Below are positions 49,719 through 58,124 of a stretch of 64,000 nt of DNA, piece by piece. Where the stretch lies: assembly GCA_035967665.1 (NCBI GenBank), contig JAYWLB010000044.1, forward strand, positions 1 to 64,000. Direction: 5' to 3'. Both the position numbers and the translations under genes were made by a program. This DNA is from Arctic95D-9 sp035967665 (GTDB lineage Bacteria > Verrucomicrobiota > Verrucomicrobiia > Verrucomicrobiales > DEV007). How positions within the stretch are numbered: the first letter of the stretch is position 1; every line of letters begins with the position of its first letter. The notes under the pieces were generated by a model. The model made no database searches. It was not told where the DNA came from and saw only the letters and a program-made list of their open reading frames with translations.

Positions 49719-51531
49719 TGGTCGATGCTGGTGATCCGGCTTCGAGACCGGTGAGGTTTCCTTTTTTCAGCGGCGTCCCCGTGAGGAGCATCCGGGTGTC
49801 CTGCCATTCGATACTGGGATGGGTGGGGAGGGCAAAGGCCCCGGGATCGATCACCCTGGCAAAGAAGCGATTGGGTTCTTTGCCCATGGTTCTGATCTTC
49901 GCTTTTAGTGTCGCGTCGAAATCGTCCTTTGCTGCAAAAAGCCATTTTTCGAATTCGTGGTTGCTGACTGACTGCAGTGGGATCGGACTTCCCGGGGCGA
50001 CGGTGGTGTCAGGGGGCAGGGTCCAGGCTTTGCCGTTTTCGTCGCGATAGAAGAGTTCTTTCAGGCCTGTGTCGAGGGCGGAGGTGAGAACGGGGGTGCC
50101 GTCGTTGAACCCTGCACTCTCGATCCGTGAGCGGGTGGATCCGGCGGCACGGATCGCAAAGCCCTGTTCAGACCGGCTCCGGAAAAAGCCTCCCTGATAC
50201 ACCGTGTTAGCGATTTCGTAGAGAGTGGATTGGCTGCCGTTGCGTGAAAAGGGATTGTAGGTGCTGGAAGGGAGGTCGACGGGATTGATGTCGTAGGGGA
50301 TTTCGGTTTCGAAGCCCTGATTGATCATCACTCCGGTGCGGCTGATCTGTTCCTGAGTGGTGTAGAGCCGCATTTCGTTTCGTCCCGGTTGCAGGTCGGC
50401 AAAAACGGCGCGGAGACCGGTTCCGCCGAGTCCATCCATGAGGAAGATCGCGGCGATGAGGATTACGCAGGCGGCGAGCGAGATGACGGGCGTGGTGATG
50501 AAAAGGCGATGACGCCTGCCCTTTTTCGCAAAGACGAAGAGATTCACCGGTGCGACGAGGATCGCAAAAAGAAGGAGGAGAATGAAAACGAAAACGGGGT
50601 TGAAGGTTTTGATACCGAAACGTTTCTGCAGTTGCCAGTTGTTGGAGAAGTCATCGCTGAGCGACTTGTCACGGGGAGTGTAGCTTCTCAAAAGAGGGCC
50701 GCTCTTTGAGATCAGCCTCGAATCGAGGACCGAGCCATTCCATTTGTGAACACTGATGCGGCCGAGGCTCACCCCGGTGGATTTTCTCACATTCGGGTTC
50801 TCCAGGAGCGTCTTTGGAATTTTCCTGAGCTCGCTCTCATCGGTGAAGAAAATCTCAAGGTTGCCGCCGAACCTTACCCAGGTTCGGAGTGCCTGTAGCT
50901 GGGCGGCGGAGATTTCAGCGAGACTGTCGACATCAATGAGAAGGCCGTCGAGCGCGGAATAGCCGATCCAGTTCGTCGGCAGGTAGCCGGCATCGAAAGA
51001 GTGGCCGAAATAGTGATTCTGTGAATCGTCCTTTTTAACGAGGTCGTTCAGTTTCGTAATATTTCGCTGCGCGATCGGCTTGCTGACAGCGAGATGCGGA
51101 TATCGTTTGTTGGTTTGGTCACCGTTGGTCCGGCTGAAGCGGTCGAGGCCGGTTGCGGTGATGTTTACTTCCAGATTGCGGTAATCGTAGGCCAGAAAGG
51201 CAGGGGCGAAGTGGAAGATGACGTCTTCCTGAATCTCGGTGCCGTTTTTCACCGCAAACTGGAACCGGGATTCAGTGCTCAGCTTCCGGGAGCTGTTTCC
51301 TTCTTTCAAGGTGACTGTCCAGATGCGGTCGGCACCGGAATTGTTGCGAATGGTGATTCGGAAGGGAAGGGCACCCTGGCGGGCTGCTTTTCCAAACACG
51401 CTTTCCACCGTGGCTGAGGTGTCCTGCACTTTCGGGTAGGTGATTTTCGCAATTTCCTCCTGCGCCACAGCGGAATAGCTCACGAGGAGGCACGCGAGAC
51501 TGAGGGCAAAGCATTTCAATGGGGAAAGCAT
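49711..51531 (-). CDS. Signal-peptide membrane protein of MoxR/ABC operon
   Basis: A 606-residue protein with an N-terminal signal peptide (about 1-23, ending SAVAQ). A large extracytoplasmic part contains a beta-rich domain (about 50-130) and a Rossmann-like segment GLLIDVDSLAEISAAQLQALRTWVRFGGNLEIFF, similar in pattern to the GATase-like domains of membrane proteins in such operons. Two adjacent transmembrane helices lie at about 310-330 and 342-362, leaving a long C-terminal tail. No family name is certain. Tight packing between moxR and the ABC ATPase gene indicates a shared function, perhaps as the extracytoplasmic partner of the transporter. Confidence 0.75.
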   Translation of the reverse strand: MLSPLKCFALSLACLLVSYSAVAQEEIAKITYPKVQDTSATVESVFGKAARQGALPFRITIRNNSGADRIWTVTLKEGNSSRKLSTESRFQFAVKNGTEIQEDVIFHFAPAFLAYDYRNLEVNITATGLDRFSRTNGDQTNKRYPHLAVSKPIAQRNITKLNDLVKKDDSQNHYFGHSFDAGYLPTNWIGYSALDGLLIDVDSLAEISAAQLQALRTWVRFGGNLEIFFTDESELRKIPKTLLENPNVRKSTGVSLGRISVHKWNGSVLDSRLISKSGPLLRSYTPRDKSLSDDFSNNWQLQKRFGIKTFNPVFVFILLLLFAILVAPVNLFVFAKKGRRHRLFITTPVISLAACVILIAAIFLMDGLGGTGLRAVFADLQPGRNEMRLYTTQEQISRTGVMINQGFETEIPYDINPVDLPSSTYNPFSRNGSQSTLYEIANTVYQGGFFRSRSEQGFAIRAAGSTRSRIESAGFNDGTPVLTSALDTGLKELFYRDENGKAWTLPPDTTVAPGSPIPLQSVSNHEFEKWLFAAKDDFDATLKAKIRTMGKEPNRFFARVIDPGAFALPTHPSIEWQDTRMLLTGTPLKKGNLTGLEAGSPASTNE

Positions 51532-51600
51532 GAAAATCAGATGGTGAGGAAGGAACGCGCTTCTGTGAAGGAATCTTGCAAACTTAAGACTGTTTTCTGA

Positions 51601-52605
51601 TCAGTTGTCTTTAAGAGTGGAGGGGAGATCCAGTTCCTGCCGCGGGATCTCTTTGAGTAATTCCTCGACGACATCGCGACTGGTGCGCCCTTCAATGCGT
51701 GCTTCGTATTCGAGAATGATGCGGTGCTGGAGGACCGGCGCGGCGACGGCGGCGACATCCTCAAAACTGGTGTTGATGCGCCCTTCGATGAGCGCTTTGG
51801 CTTTCGCTGCCGAGGCGAGACCGAGGGCGGCTCGTGGACTCGCTCCGAATTTGATGGCCCCGGCGCATTTTGACTGGCCTCGGTGGGTGCCATCGACAAT
51901 GCGGGCAATGTAATTAGCGACGACGTCGGGGAGATAAATTTCGCGGACGGCTTCGGTGATGGTGGCCAGTTCCCCGCCGGTCATTACTTTCTCCACCGTG
52001 GGTTCAACTCCAATTTCGCGGTTCAAGACGATTTTCTCCAGGGTCTCTACCGGGTTTCGATAGACTTCGAGTTTGAAGAGAAAGCGGTCCAGTTGTGCTT
52101 CGGGAAGCGGGTAGGTGCCTTCAAGCTCGATCGGGTTCTGCGTCGCGATGACAAAAAACGGGTTGGGAAGTTCGTGAGTGGTACCTAATACCGTGACGCG
52201 ACGCTCCTGCATCGCTTCGAGGAGGGCTGACTGTGTTTTGGGAGAGGCCCGGTTGATTTCGTCGGCGAGGACGAGGTTGGCGAAAAGGGGGCCTTTCTGG
52301 AAAACAAACTCGCGGCCTTTCTCCGTTTCCTGGAGGACCGGGTTCCCCGTGATATCGCCGGGGAGCAGGTCAGGGGTAAACTGAATGCGCTTGTTGTCGA
52401 GGTCGAGGCATTTCGAGAGACCTTTGACGAGTTCTGTTTTTCCCAGCCCGGGAAGGCCTTCGAGGAGAATGTGGCCCCTTGCGAGCAGTCCTGTGACGAC
52501 TTGATCGACTAAATCCTCCTGCCCGAAGAGCACTTGATTGAGGGCATCTCTCAACTGTTTGACTTTCGCGGCGTGTTCGACGATTTCTGATTCCTCAAGG
52601 GCCAT
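51601..52605 (-). CDS. MoxR-family AAA+ ATPase
   Basis: A 334-residue ATPase with start at 52605 (MALEESEIVEHAAKV); an in-frame Met 14 codons upstream is possible. Walker A GLPGLGKT is at 50-57, then the MoxR-typical FTPDLLPGDITG, Walker B LVLADEINRASPKTQSALLEAMQE, and the sensor FVIATQNPIE. MoxR proteins act as chaperone-like ATPases with VWA and DUF58 partners, which are found at the end of this operon. It is the first gene of a six-gene minus-strand unit and is divergent from rpsP. Confidence 0.95.
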   Translation of the reverse strand: MALEESEIVEHAAKVKQLRDALNQVLFGQEDLVDQVVTGLLARGHILLEGLPGLGKTELVKGLSKCLDLDNKRIQFTPDLLPGDITGNPVLQETEKGREFVFQKGPLFANLVLADEINRASPKTQSALLEAMQERRVTVLGTTHELPNPFFVIATQNPIELEGTYPLPEAQLDRFLFKLEVYRNPVETLEKIVLNREIGVEPTVEKVMTGGELATITEAVREIYLPDVVANYIARIVDGTHRGQSKCAGAIKFGASPRAALGLASAAKAKALIEGRINTSFEDVAAVAAPVLQHRIILEYEARIEGRTSRDVVEELLKEIPRQELDLPSTLKDN

Positions 52606-52796
52606 GAGGGCAATTGAAATGGTGTTAGGAGCAAATTGCGAGGACAATTCGAGCCTTTGAGGGAAAATTGTTCGTAAAAACGCTTAAACTACGTGTTGAT
52701 TTTTCTTTAGAAGACCGTATCAAGTCTCTCGCTCCGCCATCTGCGGGGCATTTTTGCTTTCCCCGGGCAGCGGGGCTTTCTACAAAGATTAGGAAA

Positions 52797-53045
52797 ATGG
52801 TTAAGATTAGACTCAGACGTGAAGGATCAAAAGATAAGCCTTTTTATCGAATCGTTGTAGCTGATGCTCGTGCTCGTCGTCAGGGCGCATTTATCGAGCT
52901 CCTCGGCACATACGATCCTCTCAAGGACACGGACGACTACAAAATCGACCTCGAAAAGGCCGACGAGTGGATCGCCAAAGGAGCTCAGCCTTCTGATACA
53001 GTTCGCAGCCTCATCAAGAAGGCGCGTCAGGCTGCTTCTGCGTAA
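52797..53045 (+). CDS. rpsP: 30S ribosomal protein S16
   Basis: An 82-residue ribosomal protein starting MVKIRLRREGSKDKPFYRIVVADARARRQGAFIELLGTYDP in pieces that match the S16 consensus throughout. The start at 52797 is preceded by AGGA four bases upstream; an in-frame ATG at 52668 would add 43 unrelated residues. It is needed for 30S assembly. It is followed by khpA, a common bacterial order. Confidence 0.97.
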   Translation: MVKIRLRREGSKDKPFYRIVVADARARRQGAFIELLGTYDPLKDTDDYKIDLEKADEWIAKGAQPSDTVRSLIKKARQAASA

Positions 53046-53069
53046 GCAGGTGGCTTTACAATTCAATTT

Positions 53070-53100
53070 CCCCAGGCGTCACCAACGTCCGGGGATTTTT
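53070..53100 (+). terminator. Hairpin with T-tract between rpsP and khpA
   Basis: CCCCAGGCGT pairs with ACGTCCGGGG across a short loop (eight of ten positions complementary), followed by GATTTTTATT. It resembles an intrinsic terminator or attenuator, 25 bp after rpsP and just before the khpA start. It could lower khpA expression relative to rpsP. Confidence 0.5.
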
Positions 53101-53110
53101 ATTCGGGAAA

Positions 53111-53371
53111 ATGGAAGCAGGTCTCGCCGTTCATGAGTTTCTCGAATACGTGGTCGTTCAATTGATCAACCACCCCGATGAAGCGAGCGTTCTCCACGAG
53201 ATTTCGGGAGACCGCCACCTTTATAAAATTCGTCTTCACCCCGATGATGCCGGTCGTGTCATTGGTAAAGGTGGTAAGACGATTGGTGCGATTCGCAGCC
53301 TCGCGATTGCATCCGCTCAGCTCAATGGTATCCGTGTGGATGTCGAGTTGGAGGAAGACGACGAACGCTGA
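53111..53371 (+). CDS. khpA: KH-domain RNA-binding protein KhpA
   Basis: An 86-residue protein made of one KH domain. The RNA-binding GxxG loop is IGKGG at 51-55 (GRVIGKGGKTIGAIRSL), with a family-typical N-terminus (EFLEYVVVQLINHPDEASV). KhpA binds RNA, often with KhpB, and influences translation and cell-division gene expression. It sits directly after rpsP, its usual neighbour, which supports the call. Confidence 0.93.
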   Translation: MEAGLAVHEFLEYVVVQLINHPDEASVLHEISGDRHLYKIRLHPDDAGRVIGKGGKTIGAIRSLAIASAQLNGIRVDVELEEDDER

Positions 53372-53474
53372 TTCAGCGCATCGCTCAGAAGGAGGGAGAG
53401 TCGAATCGACCTCTGCCTGGAATGGCGTCATTTCGGAGTTGCCAGGGAGGGCTCTATCCGGCCAATATCGCGCC

Positions 53475-54233
53475 ATGTCCATCCGGTTACTTTCAGTATC
53501 GATTTTCAGTCTTTTGGTATTTTGTCAGGCTTCGGTCGTTTCCGCCGCGTCTACGGAAATGGCGGAGCGTCTTGCGCAGGCTGAGGCTGATCTGGAAAAG
53601 GCGCGGGAGAGTCTTCATGTGGCCCATCAGGAACTGGGTGAAAAGACCGAGAAAATCAACCGGCTGGAGCGGGCGCTTGAGAAGTCTCCCGGTGCGCGCC
53701 GGAAGAAGGAGGGGTCCGGTAAGGAGGTGGTGAAGTTGAAGCGTGATTTGGAGGCTGCTAATGCGAGGATTCAGGAGCTGGAGAAGAAGCTCAAACTCGA
53801 AGGGGAGGCAGCGAAGAAGAGGGAGGCCGCGTTAAAAGCTGAGGCGAGGAAGGCTGAGGTGAAGAAGGTCGAAGCGCAGATGGCGGAGGCAAAGAGGATA
53901 GGTGAGGCCGATGCCGTTAAAGAACCGGAGAGTTTCCGTGTGAATTACGAACTGAATTCTGCGGCAAGCCTTGAGGGGCGGGAGCTGGCGCTCAAGTGGA
54001 TTCAGGGGCAATTGAAAAAGAATTCAGGTGCCCGGTTCGAGATAAGGGGCCAGGCGAATGACACCGCCTATAAAGAGGCGAACCGTTCGATTGCGGAAAA
54101 CAGGGCAAATTTCCTCGCGAGTTTTCTAAGAGTGGGCGGAGTCCCCGCTGATTCACTTGTCGAAGTATCGGGGAGGGGAGTGGCAGGTGCCGGTGCCGCC
54201 GGGCGGATTGTTGAGGTGGTTCTCGTTCCCTGA
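53475..54233 (+). CDS. Exported coiled-coil protein with OmpA-like C-terminal domain
   Basis: A 252-residue protein with start at 53475, where a signal peptide begins (MSIRLLSVSIFSLLVFCQASVVSA). Residues about 28-165 are a heptad-rich coiled coil full of Ala, Glu and Lys (AEADLEKARESLHVAHQEL). Residues about 170-252 look like an OmpA-like fold: FRVNYELNSAASLEGRELALKWI, ARFEIRGQANDT, and a region with NRSIAENRANFLASFL, typical of peptidoglycan-binding OmpA domains. It probably links the envelope to the cell wall; partners unknown. A longer frame to 53178 overlaps khpA and is not real. Confidence 0.8.
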   Translation: MSIRLLSVSIFSLLVFCQASVVSAASTEMAERLAQAEADLEKARESLHVAHQELGEKTEKINRLERALEKSPGARRKKEGSGKEVVKLKRDLEAANARIQELEKKLKLEGEAAKKREAALKAEARKAEVKKVEAQMAEAKRIGEADAVKEPESFRVNYELNSAASLEGRELALKWIQGQLKKNSGARFEIRGQANDTAYKEANRSIAENRANFLASFLRVGGVPADSLVEVSGRGVAGAGAAGRIVEVVLVP

Positions 54234-54681
54234 GGTCACGGCGCGTGCGACATCATGTTGGTGATTCGCCGGTGGAGGATTTTGCGGCGATGCGATGGGC
54301 TTTTTCCGGTGCGAGGCGGCAGGTCTATACCGGGCTCCGCTCTGTTAAAGTGGCAGTGGCAATTGCGTTAAAGCAAGGGCGTTGGGCCGGCTTCTAAAAA
54401 AGAGCAGAAATTTTCTCGATTTTATTGACAGGGTGACGAGGAATCACTATCAACCGGCGCAGAAACTCAAGGAGGTGAGGAACTTTCTTTAAAGTGATTT
54501 TTTATGTGGCGGAAAGCCTGATATTACGCTTTAGATGATATTCGCGAATCCTTTGGGCTTTTTTGAGAAAAATCTTCGAAATGATATGATTTGGGTCTTT
54601 ACCTCTTTGAAATATCTATCGTAGAGTCACGATGTTAGGATGAGGCAGGTTGGTCTCATTCGTAAATTTTTATCTGAAATT
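54234..54681. other. 448-bp intergenic leader of the pilus operon
   Basis: The largest gap on the plus side of the window. It contains a sigma70-like promoter (54425-54453), AT-rich stretches around 54500-54640 and no clear terminator for the OmpA-like gene. One 50-codon GTG frame (54245-54397) has protein-like composition but no ribosome site, so I do not annotate it as a gene. Some of this leader may encode a long 5' UTR for the first pilus gene. Confidence 0.4.
54425..54453 (+). promoter_or_regulatory. Candidate sigma70 promoter of the pilus operon
   Basis: Perfect -35 TTGACA at 54425-54430, 17-bp spacer, -10 TATCAA at 54448-54453 (four of six consensus bases). It would give a leader of about 220 nt before the first gene at 54682. 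Confidence 0.5.
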
Positions 54682-55281
54682 ATGAAATCACTGCTTACCT
54701 TGCTTACACTGATCGGAGTTCTTGGATTTTCGACCACAGGCATGTCTCAGATCCAACTTGCGGTAGGGGATATTAAAGTCGACGAGCCTGAAGTTGAGGC
54801 TCAGCCGACGCCCCAGTTTCAGGCCGGTGGAGTTAAGAATAAGAATGTTCCCAATCCCAGAGAGTGGCTTGAACTGGAAGTGAAGTTTGAAGTAAAGGGG
54901 AGTGAGGATGATATCGTCCCTGAGTTGTTGTTTCGTTACTACGTTGGATTCCGCGATCAGAGCGGTTCACCACGCATTCTGACCGGTGACGTGAAGCACA
55001 TCAATGTCGTTCCCGGCGACGAGTATTATTCAAGCGCTTATGTCTCTCCCAGCACTCTCGGGGAAATCACCGGCGACTTTAAGAAATTTCAGCCATCTTC
55101 TGTCATCGCGCAGGGGGTTGAAGTTTACTACAATGGTGTCATCATCGGTGGTGCCTCTTCAATGAGTGGTTCTAAGGCAAAATTCTGGCAGGCTGGAACC
55201 GTGCCGGGAGTTCTCGCCAAAGATGAGACACCATTCGCGCTGCTCTGGATCGATCGATACGCACAGAGTGCGAAAAAGTAA
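54682..55281 (+). CDS. Amuc_1102-like exported protein (first gene of pilus locus)
   Basis: A 199-residue exported protein; start at 54682, where a signal peptide begins (MKSLLTLLTLIGVLGFSTTGMSQ). The rest is mostly beta strands (LAVGDIKVDEPEVEAQ, then EWLELEVKFEVKG and LLFRYYVGF), consistent with an immunoglobulin-like fold such as reported for Amuc_1102 of Akkermansia muciniphila. I base the name on position ahead of the PilM, Amuc_1100-, 1099- and 1098-like genes, and on size and fold type, not on an alignment. It may be a structural or accessory part of the pilus or secretin complex. Confidence 0.7.
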   Translation: MKSLLTLLTLIGVLGFSTTGMSQIQLAVGDIKVDEPEVEAQPTPQFQAGGVKNKNVPNPREWLELEVKFEVKGSEDDIVPELLFRYYVGFRDQSGSPRILTGDVKHINVVPGDEYYSSAYVSPSTLGEITGDFKKFQPSSVIAQGVEVYYNGVIIGGASSMSGSKAKFWQAGTVPGVLAKDETPFALLWIDRYAQSAKK

Positions 55282-55349
55282 GCGCCCGCCGGGCTTGTTC
55301 TCTTTATTTAACATTTTCACGCTCCGTATTCCTATTGGAAAAGTAAATC

Positions 55350-57092
55350 ATGGCAGATGATCGAATTATATCTTTGACGCTGGGTTCTCAGCAGATCACC
55401 GGCGCTATTTTCAGCAGAGGCGCCGATGGCAGCGTCAAGTTGGAGAAGCTCGAACATCGTGATTTTATCGGCGATCCTGCAGAGGATAGTTCGAGAAATG
55501 CTCAGGGGGCTCAGGCTCTTAATGAGATCGTCGCGGCGCTGAAGATCAAAGGAAAGAAAGTGTCCTACGTGGTTACTTCTTTCCCGGTTCTGTTGAAGTT
55601 CGCCAGCCTTCCGGCACTTGATGGTGCACAGGTTGATCAGATTGTTGAGTTTGAGGCCCAGCAGCAGGTGCCTTATCCGATCAACGAAGTGGTCTGGGGA
55701 TACCAGTTAATGGGTGATCCCGATGATATCGAGGTGGAAGTTGTTCTCGCCGCCGTGAAGTCGGACGAGCTCAATGAAATCGATGAGATGGTCACAGCGG
55801 CAGGCGTGAAATCTGCCGGCGCAGAGGTTTCCCCCGTCGCGATGTTTAATGCCCTCGCATACAACTACTCGGATTACGAAGGCGCTGTTCTGCTTGTCGA
55901 TATCGGAGCGAGGACAACGGACATGATTTTCCGGGAGGGTGGAAAATCCTTTATCCGGACCGTTAAAATCGGCGGGGCGGATATCAGTCGTGCTATCGCG
56001 AAGGAATTCGGAACGGAGTTCGGAGCCGCTGATAATCGAAAGGTTAACGATGGTTTCGTCGCTCTGGGCGGGGCCTATGCTGATCACGAGGATCCTGAAA
56101 TTGCAGGTATTTCCAAGGTAGTTCGCAATTCACTGACCCGATTGCATTCGGAGATCATGCGGACGATTACTTTCTATCGCAGCCAGCAGGGCGGCGGGGC
56201 ACCCGAGATGCTGCTTTTGAGTGGTGCGACCTCCGGTCTGCCCTTTATCCGTGAATTCTTCGCTGAGAAGTTAAATCTCCCGGTTGATCACTTTAATCCT
56301 TTCAGAAACGTGGCAGTTGCCAAGGGTGCTGACTCCGGTTTTGTGGCGGCAAATGCACATCGTCTCGGTGATCTGGTGGGAAGTGCTCTGCAGCAGGCGG
56401 GTGAGGTTCCGATGTCGATCGATTTGATCCCGGAATCCGTTCAGAAAGAGAGAATTTTGGCGAAGCGAAAGCCGGCATTGGTGGTCTCCGTGGTTGCTTT
56501 GGCTGCGTTTCTTGCGGCAATGGGCATTTTCTTCAGTAAGGGGGCCGAACTCACTTCCGCAAAAGCTGCGGAGATTGAGAATAAGGCAGGAGACCTGAAG
56601 GCGCACAATGACGCGATTCAGGATGCGAGGGCTGAAATAGAGCGCATCGACGGGCAGATGAACCCTTATAAAGATGCCGTGATTCACCGGATTTACTGGG
56701 TTCGGGTCTTTAATTATCTGGCTTCCAAAATGGAGAACGATCTGTTGTTTCTCACTACGATTGAACCTCTTTCCGCCGGTGTTCCTTTGATCGCGGATCA
56801 GGATAGTCAGCTGAGTGTTGCCGGCACAGAGGAGACGGCAACGGTGGACTCCTTTTTGATCAAAGGTCTCTGGCGTGAGAATGCGAACGGAAACAACGTC
56901 GTTTACGATTATTTTAAGAGACTGAAAGATGATGCCTCTGACGAGACCACCGATACCTTCTTTGATCTGAAGGACGCTGATGTCAGTGAGGTTTTGAAGG
57001 CTGATGCTGGCACAAGTGACGACCGCTATGCTTATCCTTTCGAGATGAAGCTTCCTCTTCCTGAGGGCAATCAGGTGAAATTCAGTAAGTAA
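55350..57092 (+). CDS. PilM-like actin-fold ATPase fused to PilN-like region (Amuc_1101-like)
   Basis: A 580-residue protein. Residues 1-360 have the PilM/FtsA actin-like fold: ISLTLGSQQITGAIF at the start, YPINEVVWGYQLM, AVLLVDIGARTTDMIFREGG (phosphate-binding) and EIMRTITFYRSQQGGGAP. A single transmembrane helix lies at about 374-394 (LVVSVVALAAFLAAMGIFF), followed by a coiled coil and a periplasmic domain resembling PilN. So the cytoplasmic PilM and membrane PilN roles appear fused. It matches the type of gene at Amuc_1101 and lies between the Amuc_1102-like and Amuc_1100-like genes. Confidence 0.86.
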   Translation: MADDRIISLTLGSQQITGAIFSRGADGSVKLEKLEHRDFIGDPAEDSSRNAQGAQALNEIVAALKIKGKKVSYVVTSFPVLLKFASLPALDGAQVDQIVEFEAQQQVPYPINEVVWGYQLMGDPDDIEVEVVLAAVKSDELNEIDEMVTAAGVKSAGAEVSPVAMFNALAYNYSDYEGAVLLVDIGARTTDMIFREGGKSFIRTVKIGGADISRAIAKEFGTEFGAADNRKVNDGFVALGGAYADHEDPEIAGISKVVRNSLTRLHSEIMRTITFYRSQQGGGAPEMLLLSGATSGLPFIREFFAEKLNLPVDHFNPFRNVAVAKGADSGFVAANAHRLGDLVGSALQQAGEVPMSIDLIPESVQKERILAKRKPALVVSVVALAAFLAAMGIFFSKGAELTSAKAAEIENKAGDLKAHNDAIQDARAEIERIDGQMNPYKDAVIHRIYWVRVFNYLASKMENDLLFLTTIEPLSAGVPLIADQDSQLSVAGTEETATVDSFLIKGLWRENANGNNVVYDYFKRLKDDASDETTDTFFDLKDADVSEVLKADAGTSDDRYAYPFEMKLPLPEGNQVKFSK

Positions 57093-57110
57093 TATTCTCC
57101 GGCAATCAGT

Positions 57111-58124
57111 ATGAATTCTAAGGTTTGGTTAATTGTTTTTGGTGTCTTTTCTGCCGTTTTGATTGGTGGTTCAGGTTTTTTCGCCTTTTCAAAATATAAG
57201 GAGTATTCCGACGCTGATTCCAGCTGGAATACCAAGGTGGGGACTATTGAGAGCCTTGAGGCTCGCGTGCCCTATCCTAATGAGGAGAACGAGGCGGCTG
57301 TAAAGAAGCAGGCGGTTGAGTATGACGCTGCTGTTAAGGGGTTGTTTGAGAGTCTTAACACCTTCCAGAAACCTTTGAGGGAATTGGAGAATACCGCTTT
57401 CCAGCAGCTCGTGAAAAAGCGGGTCGAGGAATTTCGTGAATTTGCCCAGGCCGGGGGGATGGCGGTTGATACGGTTGAAGAATTTCAGCTCGGTTTTGAT
57501 CGTTACAGCGCCACATTGCCACCACCCGAGCTGGTTTCGATTCTCGATTACGAATTGGATGCGATTGATAACCTGTTGAGGGAGCTCGTTACGGCCGGTG
57601 TCACCTCGATGGGGACTTTCGAGCGGGATGTGATTCCCGGAGAGGTCGCAGGAACTGAGGCAAATGAAGAGGGGGTTGTCGTCCATAAATACCCCGTTCG
57701 GTTGCGATTCGTCGCTCCTCACGATTCCTTTCAGTCATTTGTGAATCGGATCGCCAATGATGAGAACTATTTCTACATCGTTCGAGTTCTGAAGGTTAAG
57801 AACCAGGTAACGGAAGGTGCCCCGAAGTTGACCTCCGAGGACGGAAGTGCTTTTCCGGTATTTGAGGATCAAAGCACCAAGCAGGTTGCCGGATACGAAA
57901 TGCTTCTGGAGTGGGGCTATGGCACCGAAAGTGAGGAGGCGGTTCAGGAAAAAGCTAAAGCCGCGGGATTCACACCGGCAAGTAAAGATGCCCGGGTGAT
58001 CATGGGGCAGGAGCAGCTTGAGGTATTTATGATTGTTGATATTGCCCGTTTTGTGAATCCGGATGATGTGGTCGCTAAAGAGAAAGTGGCAGAGGACGAT
58101 AAAAAGAAGACTAGAAAACGATGA
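57111..58124 (+). CDS. Amuc_1100-like membrane protein
   Basis: A 337-residue protein with an N-terminal transmembrane helix (about 5-25), a coiled-coil section (about 30-100) and mixed alpha/beta domains, the layout of Amuc_1100 (317 residues) and related to PilO/PilN folds. A C-terminal stretch DARVIMGQEQLEVFMIVDIARF parallels the Amuc_1100 region PYMGKEQVFVQVSLNLVHF as I recall it, with shared GxEQ and hydrophobic spacing. Amuc_1100 is an outer-membrane-associated protein reported to interact with host Toll-like receptor 2. The two flanking genes also match that locus. Overlap with the next gene is 4 bp. Confidence 0.8.
   Translation: MNSKVWLIVFGVFSAVLIGGSGFFAFSKYKEYSDADSSWNTKVGTIESLEARVPYPNEENEAAVKKQAVEYDAAVKGLFESLNTFQKPLRELENTAFQQLVKKRVEEFREFAQAGGMAVDTVEEFQLGFDRYSATLPPPELVSILDYELDAIDNLLRELVTAGVTSMGTFERDVIPGEVAGTEANEEGVVVHKYPVRLRFVAPHDSFQSFVNRIANDENYFYIVRVLKVKNQVTEGAPKLTSEDGSAFPVFEDQSTKQVAGYEMLLEWGYGTESEEAVQEKAKAAGFTPASKDARVIMGQEQLEVFMIVDIARFVNPDDVVAKEKVAEDDKKKTRKR

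Noticed and set aside
54245..54397. 50-codon GTG frame in the leader of the pilus operon
   Set aside because: No ribosome-binding site, no family resemblance and a size reached easily by chance; kept only as a remark.
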